From an uncultured Pseudomonadota bacterium (GTDB taxonomy: Bacteria > Myxococcota_A > UBA796 > GCA-2862545): a DNA stretch of 64,000 nucleotides. This document shows, one piece after another, positions 15,140 through 24,187 of the stretch. The stretch's first letter is position 1. Every line of letters starts with the position of its first letter. Where the stretch lies: positions 186,001-250,000 of the forward strand of contig CAJXTB010000008.1 of NCBI GenBank assembly GCA_913061235.1, read 5' to 3'. A model generated the notes under the pieces. That model saw only the letters and a program-made list of their open reading frames with translations. It had not been told where the DNA came from and made no database searches. Made by a program: the position numbers and the translations under genes.

Positions 15140-17431
15140 CTACGCAGTCGTCGTATTGACGACCGCTCGCAGAATGGCTTCCGGCGTTGCGGGAATCGCA
15201 AGCTCCACCTCGCCGCCCTTGGTGGAGAACCCACCAATCGCATGACGGAGCGCTGTGACAACACCCAGCGCCAGCATGAACGGAGGCTCGCCTACCGCCT
15301 TACTGCCGTGAATCGTGCTGAACTGGTCCGCCTGACTGAGCAGTGCCACGTTCATCTGTAGCGGTACATCCCCCATCGCCGGAACCTTGTACGTCGATGC
15401 ACCTGGGGTCTTGAGAACGCCGGTGTCCGAGTAGATGACCTCTTCCATGGTCAGCCAGCCGTAGCCTTGGATGAACGCACCCTCGACCTGACCAATATCA
15501 ATGCTCGGGTTCAAGCTATTGCCGGCGTCATGCAGAATGTCGACACGCTGGAGCCGGTGCTCGCCCGTCAGGCCGTTGACCTCCACCTCCAGAACGCTAG
15601 CCCCGTAGGCAAAGTAGAAGAACGGCTCACCGCTTCCCGTCGCATGGTCATAGTGAATGCCAGGCGTCCGGTAAAAGCCAGCCGCGTGAAGGCTGACCTG
15701 TCCCAGCCAACACGCCAACGTTAGCTCTGTAAACGGCACACTCGCGCCGCCGCCATGAACAGCGTCGTCCGCAAACGTCACACCCTCTTCGTCGCACTTG
15801 AGCAGCGTTGCAGCAACCGGCCGCATCCGTGCAAGAAGTTGGTCACAGGCATCCTGAACGGCTTGTCCATTCAGATCGCTGCCGCTACTCGCTGCCGTTG
15901 GACTGGTGTTGGGAATCTTGTCGGTACGCGTATTCATCGCCCGAATCTGACCCGTACTCACACCAAAGGCGTGGGCACAGATGGCGACCATCTTGCTGTG
16001 CAGCCCCTGCCCCATCTCCGTACCACCATGATTCAGTTGAATCGTGCCGTCGGTGTAGATGAGGACGAGCGCACCGGCCTGATTGAGCATGCTGGCCGTG
16101 AACGAGATGCCGAACTTCACCGGCTGGTAGGCAATGCCTCGCTTGACCCAGCGGCTGGTCGCGTTGAAGGTGTCAATGTCTGCACGACGTTGCTCGTAGT
16201 CAGAGCTGACCTTCAGCTCCCGCCAGACCCGGTCCACGCGAGGGTCGGGAATCTCTTGGCCGTATGGAGCGGTGTTTCGTGGTGCGTCACCGTAGTGGTT
16301 GCGTGCACGAACAACGGCAGGGTCCTGTCCGGTCCGCTCTGCATAGCGATTGATGGCATCTTCCACAACCACCATGCCTTGGGGACCACCGAATCCGCGA
16401 AACGCTGTATTGGAAGGCAGATTGGTCTTGCAGACCTGCCCCACCAGCTCGCATGCCGGCAGGTAGTACGCGTTGTCTAGGTGGAAGACGGCCCGGTCCA
16501 GAACCGCACCGGACAGGTCAAGAGAGAAGCCACCATCGGAGTAGATGTTGGCGCGTAGCGCTGTGATTCGACCCGTTTCATCAAATGCCGCTTCATAGCG
16601 GGTCCAAAACGGGTGTCGGTTGCCGGTCTGCACCATGTCGCGGTCACGGTCCAGCCACACCTTGCACGGCCGGCCGGTCACCTGAGCACCCAGTGCCGCA
16701 AATGCTGCCCATTGGGAGGCCTGGGATTCCTTGCCGCCGAAACCACCACCCATGCGCGGCACTTCACACACGACATCCGCCGCTCTCTTGCCCAGCACTA
16801 GCGCGACCAGCTTCTGAATCTCTGTCGGATGCTGGGTCGACGAGTAGATGTGCATCTGGCCACGCTCACCCGGCAGGGCCAGCGCCGCTTGAGTCTCCAA
16901 ATAGAAGTGGTCCTGGCCGCCGTTACTCGCCGTTCCACGAATAACTTCTGCGGCAGCCTCAATCGCTCCATCCACATCTCCGCGCGCAATGCGATGCGGT
17001 GCCGTGTGGAACTGCTCGGCCGCAATCGCATCCGCAATGGTGAGGGTGGGCTCGAGCACGTCGTACTCAATCGCCAAATGCTCGGCCGCCGCGCGGCACT
17101 GAACCAGCGACTCGCCAACGATCAACGCCACCGTGTGTCCGACACAGAGCACTTCGTCTTCAGCGAAGAGTGGCTCATCGTGCACGATGGGTCCAATGAG
17201 GTTGTCTCCGGGGACGTCGTCGGCAAACAGGACCGCATGAATGCCAGGAAGTAGACGGGCGACGGTTCCGTCGCGACTGACAATCTTCGCCCGAGCATGG
17301 GGCGAATAGATCGGGAGGCCAACCAGCATGTCCCGCGGCTCTGGAAGGTCGTCCACGTAGCGGGCGTCACCCGTCACGTGCTCGACAGCGGACTCATGGG
17401 ACGAAGACTTGTGCAGCGGTGAAGTGCTCAT
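15140..17431 (-). CDS. xdhB: Xanthine dehydrogenase, molybdenum-binding subunit
   Basis: 763 residues, the usual XdhB length. It matches the molybdopterin-binding subunit throughout: HVTGDARYVDDLPEP at the N terminus, RMGGGFGGKESQ, TAFRGFGGPQGM, INYR-like Arg/Phe substrate segments, LNHGGTEMGQGLHSKM and, near the C terminus, KAVGEPPFMLALGV with the Glu expected to act as catalytic base. With XdhA it should oxidise hypoxanthine and xanthine to urate in the cytoplasm, passing electrons to NAD. The ATG overlaps the xdhA stop by 4 bases. No xdhC (cofactor-sulfuration chaperone) is in the window. Confidence 0.94.
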   Translation of the reverse strand: MSTSPLHKSSSHESAVEHVTGDARYVDDLPEPRDMLVGLPIYSPHARAKIVSRDGTVARLLPGIHAVLFADDVPGDNLIGPIVHDEPLFAEDEVLCVGHTVALIVGESLVQCRAAAEHLAIEYDVLEPTLTIADAIAAEQFHTAPHRIARGDVDGAIEAAAEVIRGTASNGGQDHFYLETQAALALPGERGQMHIYSSTQHPTEIQKLVALVLGKRAADVVCEVPRMGGGFGGKESQASQWAAFAALGAQVTGRPCKVWLDRDRDMVQTGNRHPFWTRYEAAFDETGRITALRANIYSDGGFSLDLSGAVLDRAVFHLDNAYYLPACELVGQVCKTNLPSNTAFRGFGGPQGMVVVEDAINRYAERTGQDPAVVRARNHYGDAPRNTAPYGQEIPDPRVDRVWRELKVSSDYEQRRADIDTFNATSRWVKRGIAYQPVKFGISFTASMLNQAGALVLIYTDGTIQLNHGGTEMGQGLHSKMVAICAHAFGVSTGQIRAMNTRTDKIPNTSPTAASSGSDLNGQAVQDACDQLLARMRPVAATLLKCDEEGVTFADDAVHGGGASVPFTELTLACWLGQVSLHAAGFYRTPGIHYDHATGSGEPFFYFAYGASVLEVEVNGLTGEHRLQRVDILHDAGNSLNPSIDIGQVEGAFIQGYGWLTMEEVIYSDTGVLKTPGASTYKVPAMGDVPLQMNVALLSQADQFSTIHGSKAVGEPPFMLALGVVTALRHAIGGFSTKGGEVELAIPATPEAILRAVVNTTTA

Positions 17432-18888
17432 GCGCCGGCCTCCGTCAACACAGTTCCGGTGTGGCGGTAGGCCAATGACGGCTGCCGAACCGTGTGCGTT
17501 TCTTCATAAAACCCGCGCAGAAGATTCTGTGCCACCGTGGTGCGGTACCAAGCGGTGCCTCGGTGGTCCGAGAACGGCGTGAACTCGGTCGCGAGACACG
17601 CAACGGCCGCCTCAACGGTGTCGTGCGTCCAGGGCTGCCCCACCATTGCCTGTTCCGCAGAAGTCGCACGTGCTGGGGTCGCTGCCATGCCGCCGAACGC
17701 AAGTCGCGCCTCGGTCACCGTTCCGTCGTCGACCATCACATACAAGCCAGCGCTGACAGCGCTGATGTCGAGCTCCCGGCGCTTACTGACCTTGTAGGTC
17801 GCACAACGCGCGCCCGCCGGCACATCCGGTACCTCGACCGCAGCCAGAATCTCTCCTGGTTGCAGCGCGGTCTTGCGGTACTCCAAGAAGAACTCGCTCA
17901 AGGGGACGCGTCGTTCGCCCTCTGCCCCCAGAACCACAACCGTGGCTCCGAGCGCGAGCAGAGCGGGTGCCAGGTCTCCAATCGGAGACGCTGTGCACAA
18001 GTTTCCACCGACCGTTGCGCGGTTCTTGATCTGGCGAGCACCGAAGTAGCGCAGCATGCGCGCCAACGGAATCAGCCCGTCCTGAACACGGTCTTCGACC
18101 TCGGACAGCGGCACCGTCGCACCGATCCGCCACACACCGTCGGTGTGCGTCATCTGACGCAGCTCTGGAATCGCCTCCAGGCTCACCAAGCACGGAAAGG
18201 CGACGTGCTTCTTGGTCACGTCCAACCCAAGGTCGGTCATGCCGCAGACAATGCGCGCATCCTCATTGGTGGCCAACACGTCAAATAGCGCCGCCGTAGA
18301 TGACGGCTGGAAGTAGCGTTGCCCCGCGGCGACGTACGTCAGATCACGTGGGACGGGCGAGCTGAACTCAAGTGCTGCGAAGCGGTCATCCGGACGCAGC
18401 CCTTTCGTCTCGAGCGCGGCGTCGCGAATCGGACGGTAGCCCGTACAGCGACAGAGAGTTCCGCACATCTGGTCGTCGACTTTCCAGTCAGCATCCAAGT
18501 CCTTGCGGTAGCACCCCTCGAACATTGTCATCACAACGCCGGGCGTGCAGTAGCCGCACTGTGAGCCCATGTGGCGCACCATGGCGTCTTGGACCGGATG
18601 CAGTTCGCCGTCCGTCTTGAGCCCTTCAACGGTAACAACCGTCCGTCCATGCAGCATGGGAACGAGAACAAGGCACGAATTGATGGAGCGCCACGACGGT
18701 CCACCGTGGGCGTCGTGGTCCAAGATGGCAATCGTGCACGCGCCACAGTCACCCTCAGCGCAGCCTTCTTTGGTGCCGGTCTTCCGCTGCGCGCCACGCA
18801 ACCACTGCAGAGCGGTGGTGGTTGGGCTGTGGTCGGTGATGACGACTTGTTCGCCGTCGAGATTAAATGTAATCGGGTCCATGGTCAT
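17428..18888 (-). CDS. xdhA: Xanthine dehydrogenase, iron-sulfur/FAD subunit
   Basis: 486 residues. The N-terminal 2Fe-2S ferredoxin-like domain has KEGCAEGDCGACTIAI; the second 2Fe-2S domain has QCGYCTPGVVMTMF and CRCTGYRPI; the FAD-binding domain (about 185-470) has VCGMTDLGLDV and TVGGNLCTASPIGDLAPALLAL. All eight cluster cysteines are present. It carries electrons from the molybdenum site in XdhB to FAD and NAD. ATG at 18888, with a second ATG two codons later as an alternative start. The gene is divergent from allB across an 84-base gap, so both purine-catabolic units may share control there. Confidence 0.94.
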   Translation of the reverse strand: MTMDPITFNLDGEQVVITDHSPTTTALQWLRGAQRKTGTKEGCAEGDCGACTIAILDHDAHGGPSWRSINSCLVLVPMLHGRTVVTVEGLKTDGELHPVQDAMVRHMGSQCGYCTPGVVMTMFEGCYRKDLDADWKVDDQMCGTLCRCTGYRPIRDAALETKGLRPDDRFAALEFSSPVPRDLTYVAAGQRYFQPSSTAALFDVLATNEDARIVCGMTDLGLDVTKKHVAFPCLVSLEAIPELRQMTHTDGVWRIGATVPLSEVEDRVQDGLIPLARMLRYFGARQIKNRATVGGNLCTASPIGDLAPALLALGATVVVLGAEGERRVPLSEFFLEYRKTALQPGEILAAVEVPDVPAGARCATYKVSKRRELDISAVSAGLYVMVDDGTVTEARLAFGGMAATPARATSAEQAMVGQPWTHDTVEAAVACLATEFTPFSDHRGTAWYRTTVAQNLLRGFYEETHTVRQPSLAYRHTGTVLTEAGA

Positions 18889-18972
18889 CCCTGATGCAAG
18901 ATGGGCACTTTAGTCCACTACGAGTGCTCTTGGGCTTGTCCCGCAACACCGCGTCGTGCACAGTGCCGCGCC

Positions 18973-20319
18973 ATGGACTTGTATCGCGCACAACACGCAG
19001 TTCTCCCAACGGGCACCGCACCCGCAGCTATTGCTGTGGAAAGCGGGCGCATCGTCGCTATTCACCCTTTTGACGTGTCGACGGAGGGCATGGACCGCGT
19101 CTTTGACGTCGCCGGAACGCTCGCTCCCGGGCTCGTGGACACCCACGTGCACGTCAACGAACCGGGGCGCACGCACTGGGAAGGCTTCGACACAGCCACC
19201 CAGGCGGCCGCAGCTGGAGGCGTGACCACCATCGTGGACATGCCGCTAAACAGCATTCCCCCCACCACATCGGTCGAGGGATTCAACGCAAAGAAGGCAT
19301 CTGCTCGCCCGCAGATCCGCGTCGACGTCGGCTTCTGGGGTGGCGCGGTGCAAAACAACGCCGAGCACCTTCCGGGTCTACATCAGGCCGGCGTGCTCGG
19401 GTTCAAGGCGTTCCTGTGTGAGAGCGGGGTCGACGAGTTCAAGCATGTCGACGAAGAAGCCCTCGATCGCGCTCTGCAGATCTGTGCAGAGCTCGGCGCA
19501 CTGCTCATCGTCCATGCCGAACATCCTGGCCCCCTGCACGACGCCGAACACCATGTTCACGACTTCGCCAAGACCGACCACACAAGCTGGCTCGCAACAC
19601 GTCCACGCGAAGCCGAAGACCGCGCCATCGCCCTGCTCTTAGAGGGTGTGCGCAAACACGGTACAAAGACGCACGTGGTGCATCTGTCGTCAGCCAGTGC
19701 CCTACCGCTGCTTCAGCAAGCCAAACGCGAAGGGCTACCGCTCACCGCAGAGACCTGCCCGCACTACCTCTGTCTCGCCCACGAAGATGTGCCGCCAGGC
19801 GCAACCCAGTTCAAGTGCGCGCCACCTATCCGCGAACGCAGCAACCAAGACAAGCTGTGGGCGGCCCTGGCAGATGGCACCTTGAACATGGTGGTGACCG
19901 ACCACTCGCCCGCTCCCGCAGACCTCAAGCGGCTTGATTCTGGCGCTTTCCCCTGCGCCTGGGGCGGTATCGCCTCGGTTCAGCTCGGCGGACGCTCCAT
20001 GTGGACCCACTATTCCCGGCGCGGCGGCTCGTTCGACGACATCATCCGCTGGATGGCCCTGGGCCCGGCAGAGCTGGTCGGCTTGTCACAAAAGGGCCGG
20101 ATTTCAGTGGGGGCAGACGCCGACTTTGCAGAGTGGGACCTCGATGTCATGGAAACCATCGACCCCACCACCTTGTTGCACCGTCACCCCCTCACCCCAT
20201 ACGCCGGCTCCACCCTGCGCGGACGCGTCCTTCGGACCTGGCTGCGGGGCTCACTTATCTACGACAACGGCCACTTTCCCGGACCTCCCTCCGGCGAGCT
20301 GTTGAAGAGGACGCCATGA
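18973..20319 (+). CDS. allB: Allantoinase
   Basis: Start placed at ATG 18973 (MDLYRAQHAVLPTG), the normal family N terminus; no good Shine-Dalgarno site is seen. 448 residues of the cyclic amidohydrolase fold. Metal ligands are visible: DTHVHVNEPGR (HxH), GFKAFLCESG (Lys expected to be carbamylated), IVHAEHPG, VHLSSA and TDHSPAP. The VNEPGRTHWEGF stretch is the allantoinase form rather than dihydropyrimidinase. It opens the ring of allantoin to allantoate in the cytoplasm. The stop overlaps the start of the next gene, which continues the same pathway. Confidence 0.94.
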   Translation: MDLYRAQHAVLPTGTAPAAIAVESGRIVAIHPFDVSTEGMDRVFDVAGTLAPGLVDTHVHVNEPGRTHWEGFDTATQAAAAGGVTTIVDMPLNSIPPTTSVEGFNAKKASARPQIRVDVGFWGGAVQNNAEHLPGLHQAGVLGFKAFLCESGVDEFKHVDEEALDRALQICAELGALLIVHAEHPGPLHDAEHHVHDFAKTDHTSWLATRPREAEDRAIALLLEGVRKHGTKTHVVHLSSASALPLLQQAKREGLPLTAETCPHYLCLAHEDVPPGATQFKCAPPIRERSNQDKLWAALADGTLNMVVTDHSPAPADLKRLDSGAFPCAWGGIASVQLGGRSMWTHYSRRGGSFDDIIRWMALGPAELVGLSQKGRISVGADADFAEWDLDVMETIDPTTLLHRHPLTPYAGSTLRGRVLRTWLRGSLIYDNGHFPGPPSGELLKRTP

Positions 20320-21818
20320 CAAGCACTCCACAAGGTATCGATCTGGCCCGCGCAGACCTCGGCGGCATGGTCATTGCTGCGAACGACGAGTTCTTCGCGG
20401 CAAAAGAGAACCTCATCCTCGCGGACGAAGCCGTCTTCGACAATGACGACTACTACGACCGCGGCAAGCGCATGGATGGCTGGGAGACCCGTCGTCGTCG
20501 GGAGATGGGCTACGACTGGGCCGTACTCCGACTCGCGATGCCAGGAATGGTGCAGACCTTCGTCATCGACACCGCACACTTCACCGGCAACTTCCCGCCG
20601 GGCGCAAGCGTAGAGGGCGCCTACATCCCAGGCTACCCGTCCCCTGCAGAAGTGCTGGCTGACGATATCGAATGGGTCGCGCTCACCCCGCGCGTGGACC
20701 TAGAGGGAGACACCAAGAACGTGGTCACGGCTACGGCTCAACACTTGGTCACACACCTGCGCCTGAACATCTACCCAGACGGTGGTGTGGCACGCCTGCG
20801 TGCGTTCGGAACCCCATGCGCCCCATGGAGCGAGCTGGGTCCCGAACCCGACCTCGCCAGTGCCGTTCGCGGTGCACGCGTTGTAGCGGTCAGCGACGAG
20901 TTCTACGGCGTCCGTCACAACGTCTTGATGCCCAACCGGTCGGTTTGGATGAAGGACGGATGGGAAGTCCGACGCCGGCGAGATGACGGCAACGACTGGT
21001 GTCTGATTCGGCTCGCCGTCCCCGGACGCATTCGCCGTGCTGAGATCGACACCAATCACTTCAAGGGCAACTGCCCACGAGCCGTCCGTATCGAAGCGGC
21101 ACTCTGGCCTGGCCCACCCCCAACCAACCCCGATGATGTTCCGTGGACTGAGCTGTTGCCCATGTTTCGCACGCAGCCTCACACCCAGCATCTCGTTGGC
21201 GAGACCTTCCCGAAGGACGCCGGCCCCTTCGACCTGCTCCGCGTCTCCATCTACCCAGATGGCGGAATCTCTCGCCTGCGCATGTGGGGAGACCCAGACA
21301 CGGATGCTCTCGAAGCTATCAACGTCCAATGGCTCAACCGCATGCTGCCCAGCACATTGCGTCAGACCCTGACCGATTGCTGCGGAAGCCGTCGGTGGGT
21401 GCAAGCGATGATGGACTCGGCACCGTGGGACGGCTCTGGAGCACTCCGTAGCGCCGCGGACACCGCATGGTCATCGATGGGCGAGCCCGACTGGCTAGAG
21501 GCCTTCTCGCACCATCCACGCATCGGGGGACGTCGTGCCCAAGCACAGTCCGATGCGGCCGCCGTTCTGTCGGCCGGAGAGCAGGCCGGAACCTCAAACG
21601 CGTCGGACACAACCCTCGACCAGCTCGCGTCGCTCAACGAGTCGTACGCCAAGGCGTTCGGGTTCACCTACATCGTCTGCGCAACCGGGCGCAGCGCTGA
21701 CGAAATGCTCGACCTGCTCAAGCAGCGCATCGCCAATCCGAGAACAGAGGAGTTGGTCATCGCCGCTGCTGAACAGCACAAGATTACCCACATCCGTCTA
21801 ACCAAGGCCTTGTCGTGA
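20316..21818 (+). CDS. alc: Allantoicase fused to OHCU decarboxylase
   Basis: The true start is ATG 20316, overlapping the allB stop (ATGA). The 500-residue product is a fusion. Residues 1-330 are allantoicase, made of the usual two related lobes: DEFFAAKENLI, MDGWETRRRREMGYDW, IDTAHFTGNFPP; then DEFYGVRHNVL, DGWEVRRRRDDGNDW, IDTNHFKGNCP. Residues about 340-500 are OHCU decarboxylase (UraD): AFSHHPRIGG with the catalytic His, then LNESYAKAFGFTYIVCATGR and EQHKITHIRLTKAL. Allantoicase splits allantoate to urea and ureidoglycolate; UraD makes S-allantoin from OHCU. The enzymes act before and after allantoinase, so this polypeptide brackets that step. Confidence 0.93.
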   Translation: MTSTPQGIDLARADLGGMVIAANDEFFAAKENLILADEAVFDNDDYYDRGKRMDGWETRRRREMGYDWAVLRLAMPGMVQTFVIDTAHFTGNFPPGASVEGAYIPGYPSPAEVLADDIEWVALTPRVDLEGDTKNVVTATAQHLVTHLRLNIYPDGGVARLRAFGTPCAPWSELGPEPDLASAVRGARVVAVSDEFYGVRHNVLMPNRSVWMKDGWEVRRRRDDGNDWCLIRLAVPGRIRRAEIDTNHFKGNCPRAVRIEAALWPGPPPTNPDDVPWTELLPMFRTQPHTQHLVGETFPKDAGPFDLLRVSIYPDGGISRLRMWGDPDTDALEAINVQWLNRMLPSTLRQTLTDCCGSRRWVQAMMDSAPWDGSGALRSAADTAWSSMGEPDWLEAFSHHPRIGGRRAQAQSDAAAVLSAGEQAGTSNASDTTLDQLASLNESYAKAFGFTYIVCATGRSADEMLDLLKQRIANPRTEELVIAAAEQHKITHIRLTKALS

Positions 21819-22153
21819 GCATCAGTACCCACGTTCTCGACACAGCGCGCGGCTGCCCGGCACAGGGTCTTCCCATCACCTTGTGGCGGGAAGACGGAGA
21901 CGAGCAGATTGAGCTCGGTACCGGCGTCACCAACCACGACGGCCGCATCGCTGGATTCATTCCGGAAGGAACCGCCCTGCCCGAAGGCACCTACCGCATT
22001 CGCTTCGACACCGGCGCCTACTTCGATTCACAAGGAATCGACGGCTTTTATCCAGAGGTCGTTGTTCGTTTCATCATTCGTAAAGCGGATGAGCACTACC
22101 ATGTTCCACTGCTCATCAGCCCCTTCGGATTTTCTACGTACCGCGGGTCCTAA
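21815..22153 (+). CDS. uraH: 5-hydroxyisourate hydrolase (transthyretin-like)
   Basis: 112 residues, the family length. Diagnostic stretches are ISTHVLDTARGCPAQGLPI at the N terminus (catalytic His), the central strand with GTYRIRFDTGAYF, YHVPLLISPFGF and the C-terminal YRGS tetrapeptide. It hydrolyses 5-hydroxyisourate to OHCU, the substrate of the UraD domain encoded just upstream. The GTG start overlaps the preceding stop by 4 bases. With xdhAB and allB it completes most of the route from xanthine to ureidoglycolate, but no urate oxidase is found in the window. Confidence 0.94.
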   Translation: MSISTHVLDTARGCPAQGLPITLWREDGDEQIELGTGVTNHDGRIAGFIPEGTALPEGTYRIRFDTGAYFDSQGIDGFYPEVVVRFIIRKADEHYHVPLLISPFGFSTYRGS

Positions 22154-22199
22154 ACATCCCGAGTGAATGCACCGAGACCCCTACAACGGAGGTCTCGGC

Positions 22200-23873
22200 A
22201 TGTTCCGCCATCCACTCAGCATCGGTATCGTCTCACTCTTGGCCAGCGGCTGCGCCGGCCCGGCACTCATTACCGGCGATACTGCCCCTGGAGACCACCC
22301 CTGGGTAGAGCGAAGCGCTCCCGTCGACATGGAAGCCCTTCAGCTCACTCCGGACACCCAGCGGATGACCATGTCCCTGTTTGGCGACGTCAGCGATGTC
22401 ACCTTCCAGCACATCCGGCACGAGAACGGCTCCACCATCTGGAGCGGTACCCCAAGCGACGACCCCGAGGGCGAGGTCACCCTGGTCAATCAGGAAGACG
22501 CCTGGGTCGGAACCCTTCGGCGCCACGGCACCTTGATGCGCGTGGAACAATACAGCAGCGAAATCCACATTGTCGAAATTGACGAAGGGGCCATGCCTGT
22601 CGATGAAGAGCCCATCCCCCGCTCGGGTGGGGGCCTTCCAGACCTCCCCAACCCCTTCACCGGGCAGCGCCGGTCAACGATAGACGTCTTTGTGGGGTAC
22701 ACAACCCAGTCGCGTATTGCGGCAGGCTCCAAGGACGCAATGGAAGCGACCATTGCTCTGGCAATGGTCGAGAGCAATACCGGCTACCGCGACAGCGGCA
22801 TTCCCATCACTCTTCGACTGGCGGGGACCCGAGAGGTCTCCGGCGTCGAGACTGCCGGCGACTGGGGCAACACCCTCGATGACCTACGCTCCGACAACGA
22901 CGGCTTCGCGGATGAAGTGCATGCCGAACGCGACGCGACTGGGGCAGATGAGGTCGTCCTGATTGTCGAAGACTCAACCGCATGTGGCATCGCCTACGTC
23001 ATGACCGACCCCGGACCCGCATTCGAGTCGTCCGCTTTTGCCTTGGTCAGTCGTACCTGCGCCACGGGCTACTACAGCTTTGGGCACGAGATTGGCCACA
23101 ACATGGGCTCGGCACACCACGCCTCCTTCGGCGAACAGGCTGCCTTTGACTTCTCCTACGGTCACCGCGACCCAGATGCCGCGTTCCGAACCGTCATGGC
23201 CTACAACTGCTCGGGCGGCTGTCAGCGCATCAACCGCTGGAGTGACGCAAGCGCAACGTACGAAGGGGCCCCGCTCGGAGCGGACGACGACGCCGAAGAG
23301 CCAGCGAACAACGTTGAGACCCTCCAGGATGTCCGTGCCATCGTCGCCGACTTCCGCACACCCCAAACCCCCGTCGGGCCCAGTATCGACTTCACAGCCC
23401 CAGCTGGCGACGCCATCATTGGTGGACACGTGGAGCTTGCCTGGACCTCGTCAGACAGCACCCGCGTGACAATCGGTCAAGCGCCCGGAGATGCTGACTA
23501 CGCAGAAACGACCAATAGCCAAGGTGAGTGGCACGCCACCGGGTTGCCTGTGGATGGCACTCCCGTCTGGGTGAGCCTTCATGGGGTAGATGGCCGCGTG
23601 GACCGACAGTTCTCGACGTCTCCGTCCACAGGCATCTCGCTCATCGCACCCACTTCGATCTTGAACCGCGCAGAGCAAGTCTTCGAGTGGACACACGATG
23701 GCTCGGCTCGTTTCCGATTCTCTGTAGGCACAGCTTCCGGGCTGGCTGACGTCATCGATGTGATCTCCGACGATCCAAGAGTGATGACTCAGATACTTCC
23801 AAATCAGACGTTATTCGTACGTATCGGTAGAGAAGCTGAAGGAGATTGGAGCTACACGACACAACGTTTCTGA
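22200..23873 (+). CDS. Metzincin-type (reprolysin-like) zinc metalloprotease, lipoprotein
   Basis: Start at ATG 22200, with GGAGG seven bases upstream and a lipoprotein signal (SIGIVSLLASGC). 557 residues. After a propeptide-like region the catalytic domain begins near residue 160 (STIDVFVGYTTQSRIAAG) and has the full metzincin site GHEIGHNMGSAHH (HExxHxxGxxH, about residue 300) followed by RTVMAYNC, the Met-turn. The rest (about 400-557) is beta-rich, with one or two Ig/Ser-Pro-type domains. It should be an anchored or surface protease. It follows uraH by 46 bases but has no evident pathway link. Confidence 0.87.
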   Translation: MFRHPLSIGIVSLLASGCAGPALITGDTAPGDHPWVERSAPVDMEALQLTPDTQRMTMSLFGDVSDVTFQHIRHENGSTIWSGTPSDDPEGEVTLVNQEDAWVGTLRRHGTLMRVEQYSSEIHIVEIDEGAMPVDEEPIPRSGGGLPDLPNPFTGQRRSTIDVFVGYTTQSRIAAGSKDAMEATIALAMVESNTGYRDSGIPITLRLAGTREVSGVETAGDWGNTLDDLRSDNDGFADEVHAERDATGADEVVLIVEDSTACGIAYVMTDPGPAFESSAFALVSRTCATGYYSFGHEIGHNMGSAHHASFGEQAAFDFSYGHRDPDAAFRTVMAYNCSGGCQRINRWSDASATYEGAPLGADDDAEEPANNVETLQDVRAIVADFRTPQTPVGPSIDFTAPAGDAIIGGHVELAWTSSDSTRVTIGQAPGDADYAETTNSQGEWHATGLPVDGTPVWVSLHGVDGRVDRQFSTSPSTGISLIAPTSILNRAEQVFEWTHDGSARFRFSVGTASGLADVIDVISDDPRVMTQILPNQTLFVRIGREAEGDWSYTTQRF

Positions 23874-24030
23874 AACCAATCGGGACTGCTGTTGTCCATT
23901 CTCAGAGGACTATCGAAGAAGGAATGCACCGAACTCGATCGCTACTTCAGGCGATGCGCTTTCAAGAGCCCAATCGGGGATCGCGATCTCTCGCGTTTCC
24001 GATCGTGCTTAAAGCATCACTTTCACGCGC

Positions 24031-24070
24031 CTGTGGATAAGTGCCCTTCTAGCGGTCCACTTATCCACAG
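24031..24070. promoter_or_regulatory. Perfect inverted repeat made of two consensus DnaA boxes
   Basis: CTGTGGATAAGTG (24031-24043) and CACTTATCCACAG (24058-24070) are perfect inverted copies around a 14-base spacer. Each contains TTATCCACA, the strongest DnaA-binding sequence known from E. coli. It may bind DnaA as a regulatory, titration or origin site; as RNA it would form a 13-base-pair hairpin. No dnaA, dnaN or gyrB gene is adjacent. Confidence 0.55.
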
Positions 24071-24103
24071 CTTTCCGTCCAATAGGCCTTCAGTTGTTTG
24101 TGT

Positions 24104-24120
24104 GTGACCGATAGGGTCAC
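24104..24120. promoter_or_regulatory. Short inverted repeat upstream of the sigma factor gene
   Basis: GTGACC (24104-24109) and GGTCAC (24115-24120) around GATAG, 67 bases before the start codon. The size fits a dimeric repressor or activator site; no further support. Confidence 0.3.
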
Positions 24121-24187
24121 TGTGCCGAGTTGGCATGAAGCTCTTCCCAGCTACATGTACTTCCCCACGCGGCGCCTAAGGTAAACC

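Larger units (their letters stand above)
23874..24187. other. Intergenic region with DnaA-box palindrome, GATC cluster and short inverted repeat
   Basis: 314 bases without a convincing gene; two overlapping short frames lack ribosome sites. It is less GC-rich than its neighbours. Four GATC tetramers lie at 23937, 23979, 23985 and 24001. An inverted pair of consensus DnaA boxes is at 24031-24070, and GTGACC-GATAG-GGTCAC at 24104-24120. The sigma factor gene begins at 24188. Confidence 0.55.

Noticed and set aside
23874-24187. Chromosomal replication origin
   Set aside because: Only two DnaA boxes, no AT-rich unwinding element recognised and no dnaA, dnaN, gyrB or parAB nearby; kept as a regulatory or titration candidate only.
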